Assembly (NCBI GenBank): GCA_020850455.1
Contig: JADZEQ010000009.1
Coordinates: forward strand, 186,001 to 250,000
Source of the DNA: Sphingomonadaceae bacterium
GTDB taxonomy: Bacteria > Pseudomonadota > Alphaproteobacteria > Sphingomonadales > Sphingomonadaceae
Direction: 5' to 3'
DNA: 64,000 nt
Shown here: positions 27,628 to 37,079 of the stretch, piece by piece
Layout: each line of letters begins with the position of its first letter
Position numbering within the stretch: position 1 is the first letter of the stretch
The notes under the pieces: model-generated
Told to the model about the DNA's origin: nothing
What the model saw: the letters and a program-made list of their open reading frames with translations, nothing else
The model's database searches: none
Program-made: the position numbers and the translations under genes

Positions 27628-28227
27628 ATGTTGAAAATAGCAGCACCATTGTTGCTGCCGATTGCCACGATGACCATCGCGGGGTGCGATAGGGAAAAGG
27701 GACAGCCCCCGCAAGCAAGCAGCGCGAACGAGGCAACGGCGAACAGCGACATTTCGACATATCGTGTCGATCGTAGCCATGCGGGGCGACCCCTACCAGA
27801 AGCGAATCTGACCGACGCGGCGGGCAACATCGCCCACCTCGCCAGCCTAAGCGGCAAACCTGTCGTTCTCAACCTATGGGCGACGTGGTGCGCGCCATGT
27901 GTTGCTGAGTTGCCAACACTCGACAATCTGGCGCGCGCGGGCGGAACGCGTTTTGCAGTCGTCGCCTTGTCGCAGGATCTGGGTAATCATAGTGCCCCGA
28001 CCGCCTTTTTACGCCAGCGCAATCTGACCCATATTGTCGGCTGGCATGATGGCGATAATGTTCTGGGTATCGCGATGGGACAGGCTTTGCCAACCACCAT
28101 ATTGATCGGGGCCGATGGGCTCGAAATATTGCGGGTCATTGGTCCGCTCGACTGGAACGGCGCCGAAGCTCAAATTTTATTGCGCGAAGCGGGCATAGAT
28201 GTGGCGCAACCGCCCCAACAACCCTAG
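27628..28227 (+). CDS. TlpA-like thioredoxin-family lipoprotein
   Basis: A 199-residue thioredoxin-fold protein. The N-terminus has a signal peptide with lipobox TIAGC (Cys20), so it is probably a membrane-anchored periplasmic protein. The active site WCAPC is at residues 87-91 in [14 protein letters not shown], the TlpA/ResA pattern, and the cis-proline region is [12 protein letters not shown]. It likely reduces periplasmic disulfides, for example for cytochrome c maturation, but no ccm genes are nearby. It is divergent from argH; this TlpA-next-to-argH order recurs in alphaproteobacteria. Confidence 0.87.
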   Translation: MLKIAAPLLLPIATMTIAGCDREKGQPPQASSANEATANSDISTYRVDRSHAGRPLPEANLTDAAGNIAHLASLSGKPVVLNLWATWCAPCVAELPTLDNLARAGGTRFAVVALSQDLGNHSAPTAFLRQRNLTHIVGWHDGDNVLGIAMGQALPTTILIGADGLEILRVIGPLDWNGAEAQILLREAGIDVAQPPQQP

Positions 28228-28288
28228 CGATTTTAATCGGCATCGCGCATAGCGGACGTTACCTTGGGGCATCCGACCGGAATCAGGC

Positions 28289-29203
28289 ATGGAATTATAT
28301 CTGCCCGTCGCCAATATGAGCGTGCATATCCTCTGGATATTGGCGCTTGGCACTATGGTCGGCTTGTTGTCGGGGATGTTTGGCGTCGGCGGCGGCTTCT
28401 TGACCACACCCCTGCTGATTTTTTCTGGCATCCCACCAACCGTCGCGGCTGCGAGCGCGGCAACACAGGTCACCGGTGCCAGCGTTTCAGGGATGATGGC
28501 CTATTTGCGGCGCGGCGGGGTCGATTTGCACATGGGCGCGGTTTTAGTGGCGGGCGGATTGATCGGTTCGATCCTTGGAGCCTTTGTCTTTCGCTGGCTG
28601 GAAAGCGTGGGGCAGATTGATACAGTCATCGCGCTCCTCTACCTCCTCCTCCTAGGCTCCATCGGCGGCCTGATGCTCAAAGAATCGCTGGCGACGCTCA
28701 ACATATTGCGCAGCGGTGCACAGCCCGTCGCGCGCAAACGCCGCCACCATCCGTTGGTGACGATGCTGCCGCTTCGTTGGCGATTCTATCGCTCCGGCCT
28801 ATATATCTCCCCCATCGCACCGCTGATATTGGGCGCGATTTCGGGGATGATGACCATGTTGCTTGGCGTCGGTGGCGGCTTCATCATGGTGCCTGCCATG
28901 CTGTATATATTAGGCATGGGGGCAGAGGTGGTCGTCGGCACGTCGCTGTTTCAGATTTTCCTGACTACTATCGCAACGACCTTGATTCATTCGATTACCA
29001 CCCATGCCGTCGACATCGTCCTCGCCCTCCTCCTCCTCATCGGCGGGGTTATCGGCGCACAAATTGGTGCACGGCTAGCAATGCGCGCCAACCCCGCCAA
29101 GCTACGCCTGGTCCTTGCCATCATCGTATTGTTGGTCGCGCTGCGCATGGGGGCGGGGCTGACATGGCGACCCGATGAGATTTTTACCGTGCAGGCCCTA
29201 TGA
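28289..29203 (+). CDS. TauE/SafE-family sulfite/organosulfonate exporter
   Basis: A 304-residue membrane protein with about eight helices in two homologous halves, each opening with a GM-rich motif: TMVGLLSGMFGVGGGFLTTP and ISGMMTMLLGVGGGFIMVP. This duplicated motif defines the TauE/SafE (DUF81) family. The cargo is unknown; the name comes from sulfite/sulfoacetate exporters. Its stop overlaps the next gene by four bases (ATGA), and that gene is the TIGR02186 protein which habitually accompanies this transporter subtype, so the two probably form a functional unit. Confidence 0.88.
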   Translation: MELYLPVANMSVHILWILALGTMVGLLSGMFGVGGGFLTTPLLIFSGIPPTVAAASAATQVTGASVSGMMAYLRRGGVDLHMGAVLVAGGLIGSILGAFVFRWLESVGQIDTVIALLYLLLLGSIGGLMLKESLATLNILRSGAQPVARKRRHHPLVTMLPLRWRFYRSGLYISPIAPLILGAISGMMTMLLGVGGGFIMVPAMLYILGMGAEVVVGTSLFQIFLTTIATTLIHSITTHAVDIVLALLLLIGGVIGAQIGARLAMRANPAKLRLVLAIIVLLVALRMGAGLTWRPDEIFTVQAL

Positions 29204-30003
29204 TAAGATTTGTCGGCACTTCTCGACGGGCAATGCGGCGCTGGATTGGACCGTTATGCCTTGTCCTCCTGATGCTGGCAGGGGAGCACGCCGATGCCCG
29301 TAACCCCATCCTCGTACCCGATGTGTCGAGCCGGACCATCGACATAAAATACAGCTTTACCGGGGAAACTTTGCTGCTTTTTGGCGCAATCATCTATCCA
29401 GATGGTCGTCTGGCGGATGATCGAGCCGATATTGTCGTCGTCATTCAAGGGCCAACAGAGCCAATAATATTGCGGGAAAAGCGTAGGATCGGCGGCATTT
29501 GGGTCAATGCCGACAATATCCGCTTCGCCAGTGCGCCGGGCTATTACGCCGTCGCGTCTTCGCGCCCGATTGCCGACATGCTCAACGAACGTACGGCCGC
29601 CGTATATGAAATCGGTCTTGACAATTTGTCGCTGTCGCCGGCCGGTTTCACCAGCGATGATCAACTAGGGCGTTTTGAGCGTGGATTGGTTGATCTGAAA
29701 CGTCGCCTGGGCCTCTATGTGGCGGATGCCAATGCCGTCGAAATTACCCAAGGGTCGTTGTATCGCGCACGGCTCAACATTCCCGCGCGCGTTCCGGTCG
29801 GGCGCTATACTGCCGAAACTTTCCTCGTGCGCAATGGCCAAGTCATTGCCGTTGCCAGCCGCCAGATTGATATTCGCAAAACCGGCACCGACCGTTTCAT
29901 CGCCAATGCCGCGCAGAACCATGGCCTTCTCTATGGCCTGTTCGCGGTTCTGTTGTCGGTCGGCATGGGTTGTGCTGCGGCGATGTTATTTGCCCGGCGT
30001 TGA
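29200..30003 (+). CDS. TIGR02186 family transmembrane protein
   Basis: A 267-residue protein with an N-terminal signal (LCLVLLMLAGEHADA), a long periplasmic beta-rich region, and one C-terminal membrane helix (LLYGLFAVLLSVGMGCAA). I recognise the pattern LVPDVSSRTIDIKYSFTGE as the alphaproteobacterial TIGR02186 family, known to occur beside TauE-like transporters. Function undefined; an accessory or periplasmic sensor of the exporter is inference. It is coupled to tauE by an ATGA overlap. Confidence 0.83.
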   Translation: MIRFVGTSRRAMRRWIGPLCLVLLMLAGEHADARNPILVPDVSSRTIDIKYSFTGETLLLFGAIIYPDGRLADDRADIVVVIQGPTEPIILREKRRIGGIWVNADNIRFASAPGYYAVASSRPIADMLNERTAAVYEIGLDNLSLSPAGFTSDDQLGRFERGLVDLKRRLGLYVADANAVEITQGSLYRARLNIPARVPVGRYTAETFLVRNGQVIAVASRQIDIRKTGTDRFIANAAQNHGLLYGLFAVLLSVGMGCAAAMLFARR

Positions 30004-30101
30004 AGACGCTGATCCCAGCCGACGCGCTATTTCTTAACCACGTTGTGCTAAGCCCGATTTGGACGACGTGCCGATGCGGCGCGGCAAACGAGGATTTTTG
30101 C

Positions 30102-31778
30102 ATGGACCACATGGGCTCAACCCCGTCGCCCGATGGCGCATCTCCCGTCGATCTCGCGGCTGCGCGCACCGCCAGTACGGAGCGACTGAGGATCGGGGAA
30201 GTCATGGATGTGTCGGGTTCGACGGCACAGGTCGTCATGCATGCCGAATCGCTGCGCCAATTGCACGCTAGCGAGGATTCCACTTTGCAGATGGCCGGGC
30301 AGGTCGGCAGCCAGATAAAAGTACGCGTCGGCAATGTCTGGCTGGTCGCCGGACTGCGCGATCAGAAATTGCACCCACGCGACCATCAATTCATCATCGC
30401 TACTGCCGATTTTCTGGGCGAAGGCGATGAAGAGGTGTTGACGGGGCGGATCGGCAATTTCCGGCGTGGTGTGACGCGATACCCCATTCCCGGCAGCTTA
30501 GTTTATGCCGCGACCTCTGCCGATCTGCGGCAAATCTATGCTGCTGATGACCGCCCACACATCGATATTGGCACCATTTATCCGACCAAGGATACCCGTG
30601 CCGCGCTCTATATGGACCCAATGCTGGGCAAGCATTTCGCGCTGCTCGGTTCGACCGGTACCGGCAAATCCACATCTGCCGCGCTCATTCTCCACAAGAT
30701 TATCGAAAAAGCGCCCGAAGGTCATGTCGTGATGATCGACCCGCACGGCGAATATTCCGCCGCCTTCAAGGGCCAGGGCGCGCTGTTCGACGTCGACAAT
30801 CTGGCCATGCCCTATTGGCTGCTCAATTTTGAAGAACATTGTGAAGTTTTTGTGACCTCCGAAGGCAAAGACCGGCAGATGGATTGCGACATTTTGTCAC
30901 GCTGTTTGCTGCAGGCGCGTTCGCGCAATAAGGCAGCGGAAAATGTATCCAAGCTGACGGTGGACAGCCCGGTACCCTATCTCCTGTCCGATCTCCTCAA
31001 CATCATCCAGACCGAAATGGGCAAGCTGGACAAGGCAACGTCCACCGCGCCCTTCATGCGCCTCAAAAGCAAGATAGAGGAATTGCGCGCCGACCCGCGT
31101 TACAATTTCATGTTTTCCGGCATGCTGGTTGGCGACACGATGGCCAGTTTCCTGACCAAGATTTTCCGTCTACCCGCCGATGGTCGCCCGATTTCGATCA
31201 TCGATGTGTCCGGCGTCCCATCCGACGTCGTGCGGGTGGTCGTTGCGGTGCTGGCTCGGATGGTTTTTGACTATGCCATCTGGTCGCGCGACGAGCCGCA
31301 GCGCCCGATCCTCCTCGTCTGCGAAGAAGCGCACCGATATGTTCCCAATGAACGCAATGCCGATGGATCATCGGTCGGGCGCATCCTGTCCCGCATTGCC
31401 AAGGAAGGCCGTAAATATGGCGTCTCGCTCGGTCTGATCACCCAGCGGCCATCCGATTTGGCCGAAGGGGTGCTCAGCCAATGCGGCACGATCATCGCGA
31501 TGCGACTTAACAATGAGCGCGACCAGAATTTCGTCCGCGCCGCCATGCCAGAGGGGTCGCGCGGCTTCATCGATTCGATTGCCGCGCTGCGCAACCGCGA
31601 ATGCGTCATCTGCGGCGAAGGCGTCTCCATCCCCATCCGCGTCATGCTCGACACGCTGGCAGAGGAAAAGCGGCCAGCTTCGACCGACCCCTTATTCTCC
31701 AGCCTCTGGCGCGATAGCGGTGGCGAAGCAGAGGTGGTCGAGCGGGTGGTGCGGCGCTGGCGGAGTCAGGGGCGCTGA
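30102..31778 (+). CDS. HerA-like DUF87 P-loop ATPase
   Basis: A 558-residue ATPase of the HerA/FtsK-like superfamily. An N-terminal HAS-barrel-like region (about residues 28-140) precedes the ATPase core with Walker A GSTGTGKS (183-190), MIDPHGEYSA (211-220), and Walker B ILLVCEEAHRYVP; a later ITQRPSDLAEGVLSQC supplies the sensor-like motif. HerA proteins translocate DNA, usually with NurA nuclease. No nuclease, Sir2 or other defence partner is adjacent here. The ATG at 30102 has GAGGA eight bases upstream; the frame is open further upstream into the previous gene. Confidence 0.85.
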   Translation: MDHMGSTPSPDGASPVDLAAARTASTERLRIGEVMDVSGSTAQVVMHAESLRQLHASEDSTLQMAGQVGSQIKVRVGNVWLVAGLRDQKLHPRDHQFIIATADFLGEGDEEVLTGRIGNFRRGVTRYPIPGSLVYAATSADLRQIYAADDRPHIDIGTIYPTKDTRAALYMDPMLGKHFALLGSTGTGKSTSAALILHKIIEKAPEGHVVMIDPHGEYSAAFKGQGALFDVDNLAMPYWLLNFEEHCEVFVTSEGKDRQMDCDILSRCLLQARSRNKAAENVSKLTVDSPVPYLLSDLLNIIQTEMGKLDKATSTAPFMRLKSKIEELRADPRYNFMFSGMLVGDTMASFLTKIFRLPADGRPISIIDVSGVPSDVVRVVVAVLARMVFDYAIWSRDEPQRPILLVCEEAHRYVPNERNADGSSVGRILSRIAKEGRKYGVSLGLITQRPSDLAEGVLSQCGTIIAMRLNNERDQNFVRAAMPEGSRGFIDSIAALRNRECVICGEGVSIPIRVMLDTLAEEKRPASTDPLFSSLWRDSGGEAEVVERVVRRWRSQGR

Positions 31779-31804
31779 GCGGCGCAAAATAGCCTAATCC
31801 ATAG

Positions 31805-31833
31805 CCCCGATATCCACCGGGGGATATATTATT
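31805..31833 (+). terminator. Candidate terminator after the HerA-like gene
   Basis: A CCCCG/CGGGG 5-bp stem (31805-31809 with 31818-31822) with an 8-base loop is followed by GATATATTATTT. It lies in the 75-base AT-rich gap between two convergent genes. The stem is short, so this is tentative. Confidence 0.4.
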
Positions 31834-31853
31834 TAGATATATAGTTCAATATA

Positions 31854-33203
31854 TTACCGGCGAACCGGTGCACCGCTGCGCAGATATTCATCGCGCACAG
31901 TGCCCGACTGGTTGAGTCGGGGGTCGGCATATTGCGGGCTGGCCGCGGGTGCTGCTGGTGTCGCCGGAGCCAGTGTTCCAATTGGACCCGTTCCGATCTG
32001 GCCCGTTCCGATCTGGCCGGGCGCACCCGTCGCCATCCCTGCCCGCCCCGCCGCTGCAATCGCCGCCATAGTTGCGGCATCGGCATTGCCCGCGACGCCC
32101 GGGAGGGCGGGCGTTGCCGCATTGGCCCGCCCGGCCCGCGCCGCCAATTGCGCCGCTATCGGCAAATATGGCCCCGGCATCGGCTCCACCCCGGCATAGG
32201 GGCGGGAAAAGGCGGCCGGTTGCCCCCACCGCCCGCGCCAGCGATGGAAAATATGCGCGCCGATGACATTGGTCATGGCGAGCGTCCGCCCCCACGACGG
32301 CCAGACGGCGAGCGTGTGATAATGGGTGGCAAGCCCGACAGCGGGCATGGTCCGTCCGGCGAGCGCTTCAGCCGCGATCCGGCTCGCCCTGTTCCACACC
32401 GCGCGTACCGGCTGGCGCGCCATCGACCCGTCGCAGGCAAAGGTGAATTGGCACACAATCGCGCGGTTCGACCCTTGGAAAACCACACCGCACACGCTGC
32501 CCGGAAAGCTGGGGTGCCGCACGCGGTTGAGCACGACCTGCGCGACGCCGCGCATGCCATCATCACTCTCACTCGCTGCCTCATAATATAGGGCGGCGGT
32601 CAGGCAATAATGGGCGCGCGCCGTGTCCGCCGCCGTCCGTCCGCGAAAAACGACGCGCTGCGCCGCCGGGCCGACATAGGCCTCTTGCCGCAGGCTGGCG
32701 AGGTCGACAGGCGCGGTGCCGGGCGGCGCATCGCCAAGCGCCGGGACCGACAAGGGGTCGGGCAAATCGGCATCAATGGCGCGTGCAGCATCGAAATTGG
32801 CAGCATTGGCCAGCGCCCAAAGCCGCGGATCATCTGGCGTCAGGCTAAGGTCAACCGACACGCTATAGGGGGTGGCAAAGCCCGCGCGGCCAAGCACTTC
32901 GCGCGAACCGACAAACAGCACCGGCAGCGCCAGCGGTAGTGCGAACAGCCACTTTCGGCTGCGCGGCGGGGTTATGCGCGCACGACGGCGCGGCGCAGCA
33001 GCGGGGGTGCCCGGCGCGGCGATTGATGGCGCATCCGGTGCATCTGGCATGATATCGGGCGGGCTATCGGGCGCGATGTGGGGCGTAATATGGGGCACAG
33101 CTTGGGGCGTGATGCCCGCCGCCGACGCGCCGCGCCACGGCGCGCGCGCACCGTCCGCTGAAAATGCATCAAGATGCGATGTGCGAATCATCCTTGCTGC
33201 CAT
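31854..33203 (-). CDS. Cell wall hydrolase, SleB/Hydrolase_2 type
   Basis: A 449-residue envelope protein. The N-terminal 85 residues are Pro/Ala-rich and cytoplasmic; a membrane anchor follows (WLFALPLALPVLFVGS). The catalytic domain matches the SleB-like Hydrolase_2 family of lytic enzymes: LTAALYYEAASESDDGMRGV with the presumed catalytic Glu, then VVLNRVRHPSFPGSVCGVV and CQFTFACDG. The C-terminal ~110 residues are low complexity, including GQIGTGQIGTGPIGT encoded by 15-base repeats near 31986-32016. It probably trims peptidoglycan. Its 5' flank to tRNA-Leu (33204-33410) holds no other gene I can support. Confidence 0.86.
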   Translation of the reverse strand: MAARMIRTSHLDAFSADGARAPWRGASAAGITPQAVPHITPHIAPDSPPDIMPDAPDAPSIAAPGTPAAAPRRRARITPPRSRKWLFALPLALPVLFVGSREVLGRAGFATPYSVSVDLSLTPDDPRLWALANAANFDAARAIDADLPDPLSVPALGDAPPGTAPVDLASLRQEAYVGPAAQRVVFRGRTAADTARAHYCLTAALYYEAASESDDGMRGVAQVVLNRVRHPSFPGSVCGVVFQGSNRAIVCQFTFACDGSMARQPVRAVWNRASRIAAEALAGRTMPAVGLATHYHTLAVWPSWGRTLAMTNVIGAHIFHRWRGRWGQPAAFSRPYAGVEPMPGPYLPIAAQLAARAGRANAATPALPGVAGNADAATMAAIAAAGRAGMATGAPGQIGTGQIGTGPIGTLAPATPAAPAASPQYADPRLNQSGTVRDEYLRSGAPVRR

Positions 33204-33367
33204 GCCCCAAAAGCGTGCCTAAATCGTCACCGTCAGTGAATTTGCCCTGAATTGAGACAATTTGCGCGGATGAAGGCAGCCCAATATTCGCCGCATCGCG
33301 CGCCCATCTGCCGTAATTTCCGAACCGTGTAATGTGCCATTGCACTGGAAATTATTGGGGCGCTTGG

Positions 33368-33412
33368 CATTTTTCGGGGAAACCGTCCGCCGGACGGTTT
33401 CCCCGAAAAATG
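33368..33412. repeat. 45-bp near-perfect palindrome at tRNA-Leu 3' end
   Basis: Two 22-base arms are exact inverted copies around a single C at 33390: the left arm runs CATTTTTCGGGG then AAACCGTCCG, and the right arm mirrors it. It overlaps the last two bases of the tRNA CCA end. Both strands have T5 before and A5 after the GC stem, the reverse of an intrinsic terminator. It may be a dispersed palindromic element, a processing signal or an attachment-type site. Confidence 0.85.
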
Positions 33413-33494
33413 GTGCCCCAGGCCGGACTTGAACCAGCATGCCTTTCGGCGCTCGATTTTGAGTCGAGTGCGTCTACCATTTCGCCACTGGGGC
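33411..33494 (-). tRNA. tRNA-Leu, anticodon CAA
   Basis: On the minus strand an acceptor stem GCCCCAG/CTGGGGC plus A and an encoded CCA end brackets an 84-base tRNA. The anticodon stem CTCGA/TCGAG encloses loop CTCAAAA, giving anticodon CAA (reads UUG, leucine). A long variable arm (CGCCGAAAGGCATG region) fits a class II tRNA, and GGTTCAAGTCC is the T-arm. It stands alone between the cell wall hydrolase and the aldehyde dehydrogenase; no integrase is nearby. Confidence 0.95.
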
Positions 33495-33551
33495 AGCGGC
33501 GCGACATTTGCGCCCGGCGCGCTTAGCGGCGCTGACCCCCAAAAGGCAAGC

Positions 33552-35015
33552 CTATTTCCGCAAATCGCGCGCAATCGATTTTTGCGTTGCCTTGCCATAG
33601 GGCGGTTTCATCCCCGCCAAACCGGCGACGTCGGGCTTGGCTTGGCGATAGACCGCCTTGGCATGGCTGAAGGTCTGGAACCCGTCAAAACCATGGTAAT
33701 TGCCCATGCCGCTCGGCCCGATGCCGCCAAAAGGCAAATCTTCCTGCGCGACGTGGAAAATCACATCATTGACCGTGACCCCGCCCGAAATTGTCCGGTC
33801 GACGACATGGTCTTCCTCTGCCCCGTCGCGGCCAAAATAATAGAGGCCGAGCGGCCGGTCATGCGCATTGACATAATCAACCGCTTCATGGACCGAATTG
33901 GCACGGCGAATGGGGAGGAGGGGGCCAAAAATCTCCTCCTGCATGACGCGCATATCATCGGTCGCGCCCGATATGATGTGGAGCGGCATTTTGCGGCTAT
34001 TGGCGCTCGCAAAATCCTCCCCCGCCGGGTTGACCACCCGAATATCCGCACCCTTTTCGCGCGCATCCTCCACATAAGCGTGGAGCCGCGCATGGTGCCG
34101 GTCGTTGACGATGCTGGTATAATCGGGATTGTCGAGGATGGTCGGGTACATGGCGCTCGCCGATGCCGCCACCGCATCGACAAAGGCGCGTTCGCGCGCG
34201 CCGTCGATCAGCACATAATCGGGCGCGAGGCAGATTTGCCCGGCGTTCATCAATTTGCCCAAGGTCACTTTTTCCGCGACCTCCGCCAATTTGGCGCTTT
34301 GCCCGACGATGACCGGCGATTTACCACCAAGTTCGAGGGTCACCGGGCAAAGATTATCCGCCGCCGCATGCAGGATATGGCGGCCAATCCCCGTCGCGCC
34401 GGTAAAGATGACATGGTCAAAGGGCAGCTTGGCAAAGGCTTGGCCGGTTTCAGCCCCGCCGGTCACCACCGCCAATTCATGCGCATCAAAATATTGCGGC
34501 ACCAGTTCGGCGAACAGCGCGGCGGTATTGGCGGTAAATTCGGATGGTTTGGCCATCGCCCGATTGCCCGCCGCAAATACACCGGCGAGCGGCGCCATCA
34601 CCATCGCAATCGGGAAATTCCACGGCGCGATAATCCCGACCACCCCCTTGGGCTGATATTCAACCCGCGCGCTCGCCCCCAATAGCCCCAGGGGGAACAG
34701 GGGTTTGCGCTTGTCGGCGCGCATCCAGGGGCCGAGATTTTTGCGCGCATGTTTGAGCGCGTTGGTGGATGCGATAACATCGGTCATCATCGTCAATTCG
34801 CGCGGGCGGTGGCCAAAATCCTCACTCACCGCATCGCACCAGCGTTCGCCATGGTCGACCATCATCGCGATCGCCCGGGTCAACCGGTCGCGGCGCAGCG
34901 CCAAGGGCACCGGCAGATGGGCGGTGAAATCGGCCCGCTGCGCGTCGAGCAACGCGCGCATCCCCGCCGCATCATGGCTGTCCGCGCTCACCATATTATC
35001 CGCCTGCTTGCCCAT
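33552..35015 (-). CDS. Aldehyde dehydrogenase, coniferyl aldehyde type
   Basis: A 487-residue NAD(P)-dependent aldehyde dehydrogenase. Key features are the substrate-path motif IIAPWNFPIAM, the cofactor motif FTGATGIGRHI, the general-base motif LELGGKSPV, and the catalytic cysteine in NAGQICLAPDY. The pattern LAPDY after the cysteine and the short C-terminus place it with class 3-like/coniferyl aldehyde dehydrogenases, which oxidise aromatic or long-chain aldehydes. Substrate unproven. It is divergent from edd, 118 bases apart, and lies downstream of tRNA-Leu. Confidence 0.86.
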   Translation of the reverse strand: MGKQADNMVSADSHDAAGMRALLDAQRADFTAHLPVPLALRRDRLTRAIAMMVDHGERWCDAVSEDFGHRPRELTMMTDVIASTNALKHARKNLGPWMRADKRKPLFPLGLLGASARVEYQPKGVVGIIAPWNFPIAMVMAPLAGVFAAGNRAMAKPSEFTANTAALFAELVPQYFDAHELAVVTGGAETGQAFAKLPFDHVIFTGATGIGRHILHAAADNLCPVTLELGGKSPVIVGQSAKLAEVAEKVTLGKLMNAGQICLAPDYVLIDGARERAFVDAVAASASAMYPTILDNPDYTSIVNDRHHARLHAYVEDAREKGADIRVVNPAGEDFASANSRKMPLHIISGATDDMRVMQEEIFGPLLPIRRANSVHEAVDYVNAHDRPLGLYYFGRDGAEEDHVVDRTISGGVTVNDVIFHVAQEDLPFGGIGPSGMGNYHGFDGFQTFSHAKAVYRQAKPDVAGLAGMKPPYGKATQKSIARDLRK

Positions 35016-35133
35016 ATCACCCTCCGCTAAACCCAGACCTTACCGTGCCGGACAAGCAATCATGCTACTGACAGCGATGCAAGCATAAATTGGTATCGTT
35101 GAACCTGCGGAAAAATTGGCGCAAAACGCGCGC

Positions 35134-36993
35134 ATGCCGCACCTCCACCCAAAAATCGCCGCCGTTACCGACCGGATCATCGAACGCAGCAAGCCGCGCC
35201 GCAGCCAATATCTGCGCCTGATGGCCGATCAGCGCGACCATGGGGTCAACCGCCACAATCTGTCCTGCGGCAATCTGGCGCATGGTTTTGCCGCGAGCGA
35301 AGGCGACAAGGCGACCATCCGCGCCGGTCGGGCGATGAACATCGGCATCGTCACCGCTTATAATGACATGTTGTCGGCGCATCAGCCCTATGGCCGTTAC
35401 CCCGAAATGCTGAAGCTGGCGGCGCGGGCGCTGGGCGCGAGCGCGCAGGTAGCGGGCGGGGTCCCGGCGATGTGCGATGGGGTGACGCAGGGGCAGGCGG
35501 GGATGGACCTGTCGCTGATGAGCCGCGACAATATCGCCCAAGCAACGGCCATCGCGCTCAGCCATGCGATGTTCGAGGGGGCATTGATGCTCGGCATCTG
35601 TGACAAGATTGTCCCCGGCATGTTGATCGGCGCGCTGCGTTTTGGCCATCTGCCGGTCATTTTTGTCCCCGCCGGGCCGATGCCATCGGGCATCCCCAAC
35701 AAGGAAAAGGCGCGGGTGCGCCAATTATATGCCGAGGGAAAGGTCGGGCGCGACGAATTGCTCGACGCCGAGGCGGCAAGTTACCATAGCCCGGGCACCT
35801 GCACCTTTTACGGCACCGCCAATTCGAACCAGATGTTGATGGAATTGATGGGGCTGCATCTGCCCGGCGCGGCGTTCGTTGCGCCCGGCAGCCCCCTGCG
35901 CGATGCGCTGAACCGCGCGGCGGTTGCCCGCTTGCTCCATATCGGCAGCGACGGGGCGGATTATCGCGCGCTCAGCGCCTGTGTCGATGAACGGGCAATC
36001 GTCAACGCGATTGTCGGCCTGATGGCGACCGGCGGTTCGACCAACCATGCGATCCATATCCCGGCCATTGCCCGCGCGGCGGGGATCAGCGTCGATTGGC
36101 AGGATTTTGCCGATATTTCCGCACTCGTCCCGCTGCTTGCCCGCGTCTATCCCAATGGCAGCGCCGATGTGAACCATTTCCACGCGGCGGGCGGCATGGG
36201 CTTTGTCACCCGCGAACTGCTGGCGGCGGGCCTCCTCCACGCCGATATTTTGACCGTCGGCGGCAGCATGGCCGATTATGCGCGCACACCGATGCTCGAC
36301 GATGGCCAGCTCGTCTGGCGCGATAGCCCGGCACAAAGCCGCGATGCAGAGATTTTGCGCCCGGCCGCCACCCCCTTTGCCCCCGATGGCGGGATGAAAT
36401 TGCTGACCGGCAATTTGGGCCGCGCGGTGATAAAGGTGAGCGCGGTGGCCGCCGATGCACAGAGCATTACCGCCCCGGCGCGCGTCTTTGCCGATCAAAA
36501 TGCCGTGCTCACCGCGTTCAAGGCGGGTGAATTGGACGGTGATTTTGTCGTCATCGTCCGTTTTCAAGGACCGCGCGCCAATGGCATGCCCGAACTGCAT
36601 AAATTGACCCCGGCGCTTTCTGCCTTGCAGGACCGGGGGCATAAGGTCGCACTGCTGACCGACGGGCGGATGTCGGGCGCGAGCGGCAAGGTTGCCGCCG
36701 CCATCCACCTGACGCCAGAGGCATTGGCCGGGTCCGACGGGGTGGCGGGACCGCTCGCCCGCGTGGCCGATGGCGACATCATCCGCATTTGTGCGAACGA
36801 TGGGGTGGTGGAGGCATTGGTCGACGCTGCGACATGGGCGGCGCGCACCCCCGCCGCGCCGCCGCCGCCCAGCCGCGATGGCATCGGCACCGGGCGTGAG
36901 CTTTTTGCGCTGCAACGCAGCCATGCCGATGATGCCGAACGCGGAGCCAGCGCGATGTTGGCGGCGATGGAAAGCATATTCGACCCGGCATAA
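35134..36993 (+). CDS. edd: Phosphogluconate dehydratase
   Basis: Edd dehydrates 6-phosphogluconate to 2-keto-3-deoxy-6-phosphogluconate, the first committed step of the Entner-Doudoroff pathway. The 619-residue protein belongs to the IlvD/Edd family, with Fe-S cysteine contexts [17 protein letters not shown] and [14 protein letters not shown], plus [19 protein letters not shown] at the C-terminal substrate region. The ATG at 35134 gives [11 protein letters not shown]; a TTG at 35116 would add six residues, and neither has a clear ribosome site. Unusually for an ED organism cluster, eda, zwf and pgl are not adjacent. Confidence 0.94.
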   Translation: MPHLHPKIAAVTDRIIERSKPRRSQYLRLMADQRDHGVNRHNLSCGNLAHGFAASEGDKATIRAGRAMNIGIVTAYNDMLSAHQPYGRYPEMLKLAARALGASAQVAGGVPAMCDGVTQGQAGMDLSLMSRDNIAQATAIALSHAMFEGALMLGICDKIVPGMLIGALRFGHLPVIFVPAGPMPSGIPNKEKARVRQLYAEGKVGRDELLDAEAASYHSPGTCTFYGTANSNQMLMELMGLHLPGAAFVAPGSPLRDALNRAAVARLLHIGSDGADYRALSACVDERAIVNAIVGLMATGGSTNHAIHIPAIARAAGISVDWQDFADISALVPLLARVYPNGSADVNHFHAAGGMGFVTRELLAAGLLHADILTVGGSMADYARTPMLDDGQLVWRDSPAQSRDAEILRPAATPFAPDGGMKLLTGNLGRAVIKVSAVAADAQSITAPARVFADQNAVLTAFKAGELDGDFVVIVRFQGPRANGMPELHKLTPALSALQDRGHKVALLTDGRMSGASGKVAAAIHLTPEALAGSDGVAGPLARVADGDIIRICANDGVVEALVDAATWAARTPAAPPPPSRDGIGTGRELFALQRSHADDAERGASAMLAAMESIFDPA

Positions 36994-37079
36994 TGCCGCA
37001 TTGCAGCATTTGATTTGCGTCGCGCACCAATACTGCTTAGATTTCGTGCAAATTCACCCGTAAAACGGAGTCCCAAATC

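Noticed and set aside
30102-31778. HerA-like ATPase as part of an anti-phage system
   Set aside because: No nuclease, Sir2, DUF4297 or other defence partner lies on either side; neighbours are an exporter pair and a cell wall hydrolase.
33368-33494. Integrated element at tRNA-Leu
   Set aside because: No integrase, excisionase or direct repeat of the tRNA 3' end found in the window; flanking genes are ordinary chromosomal ones.
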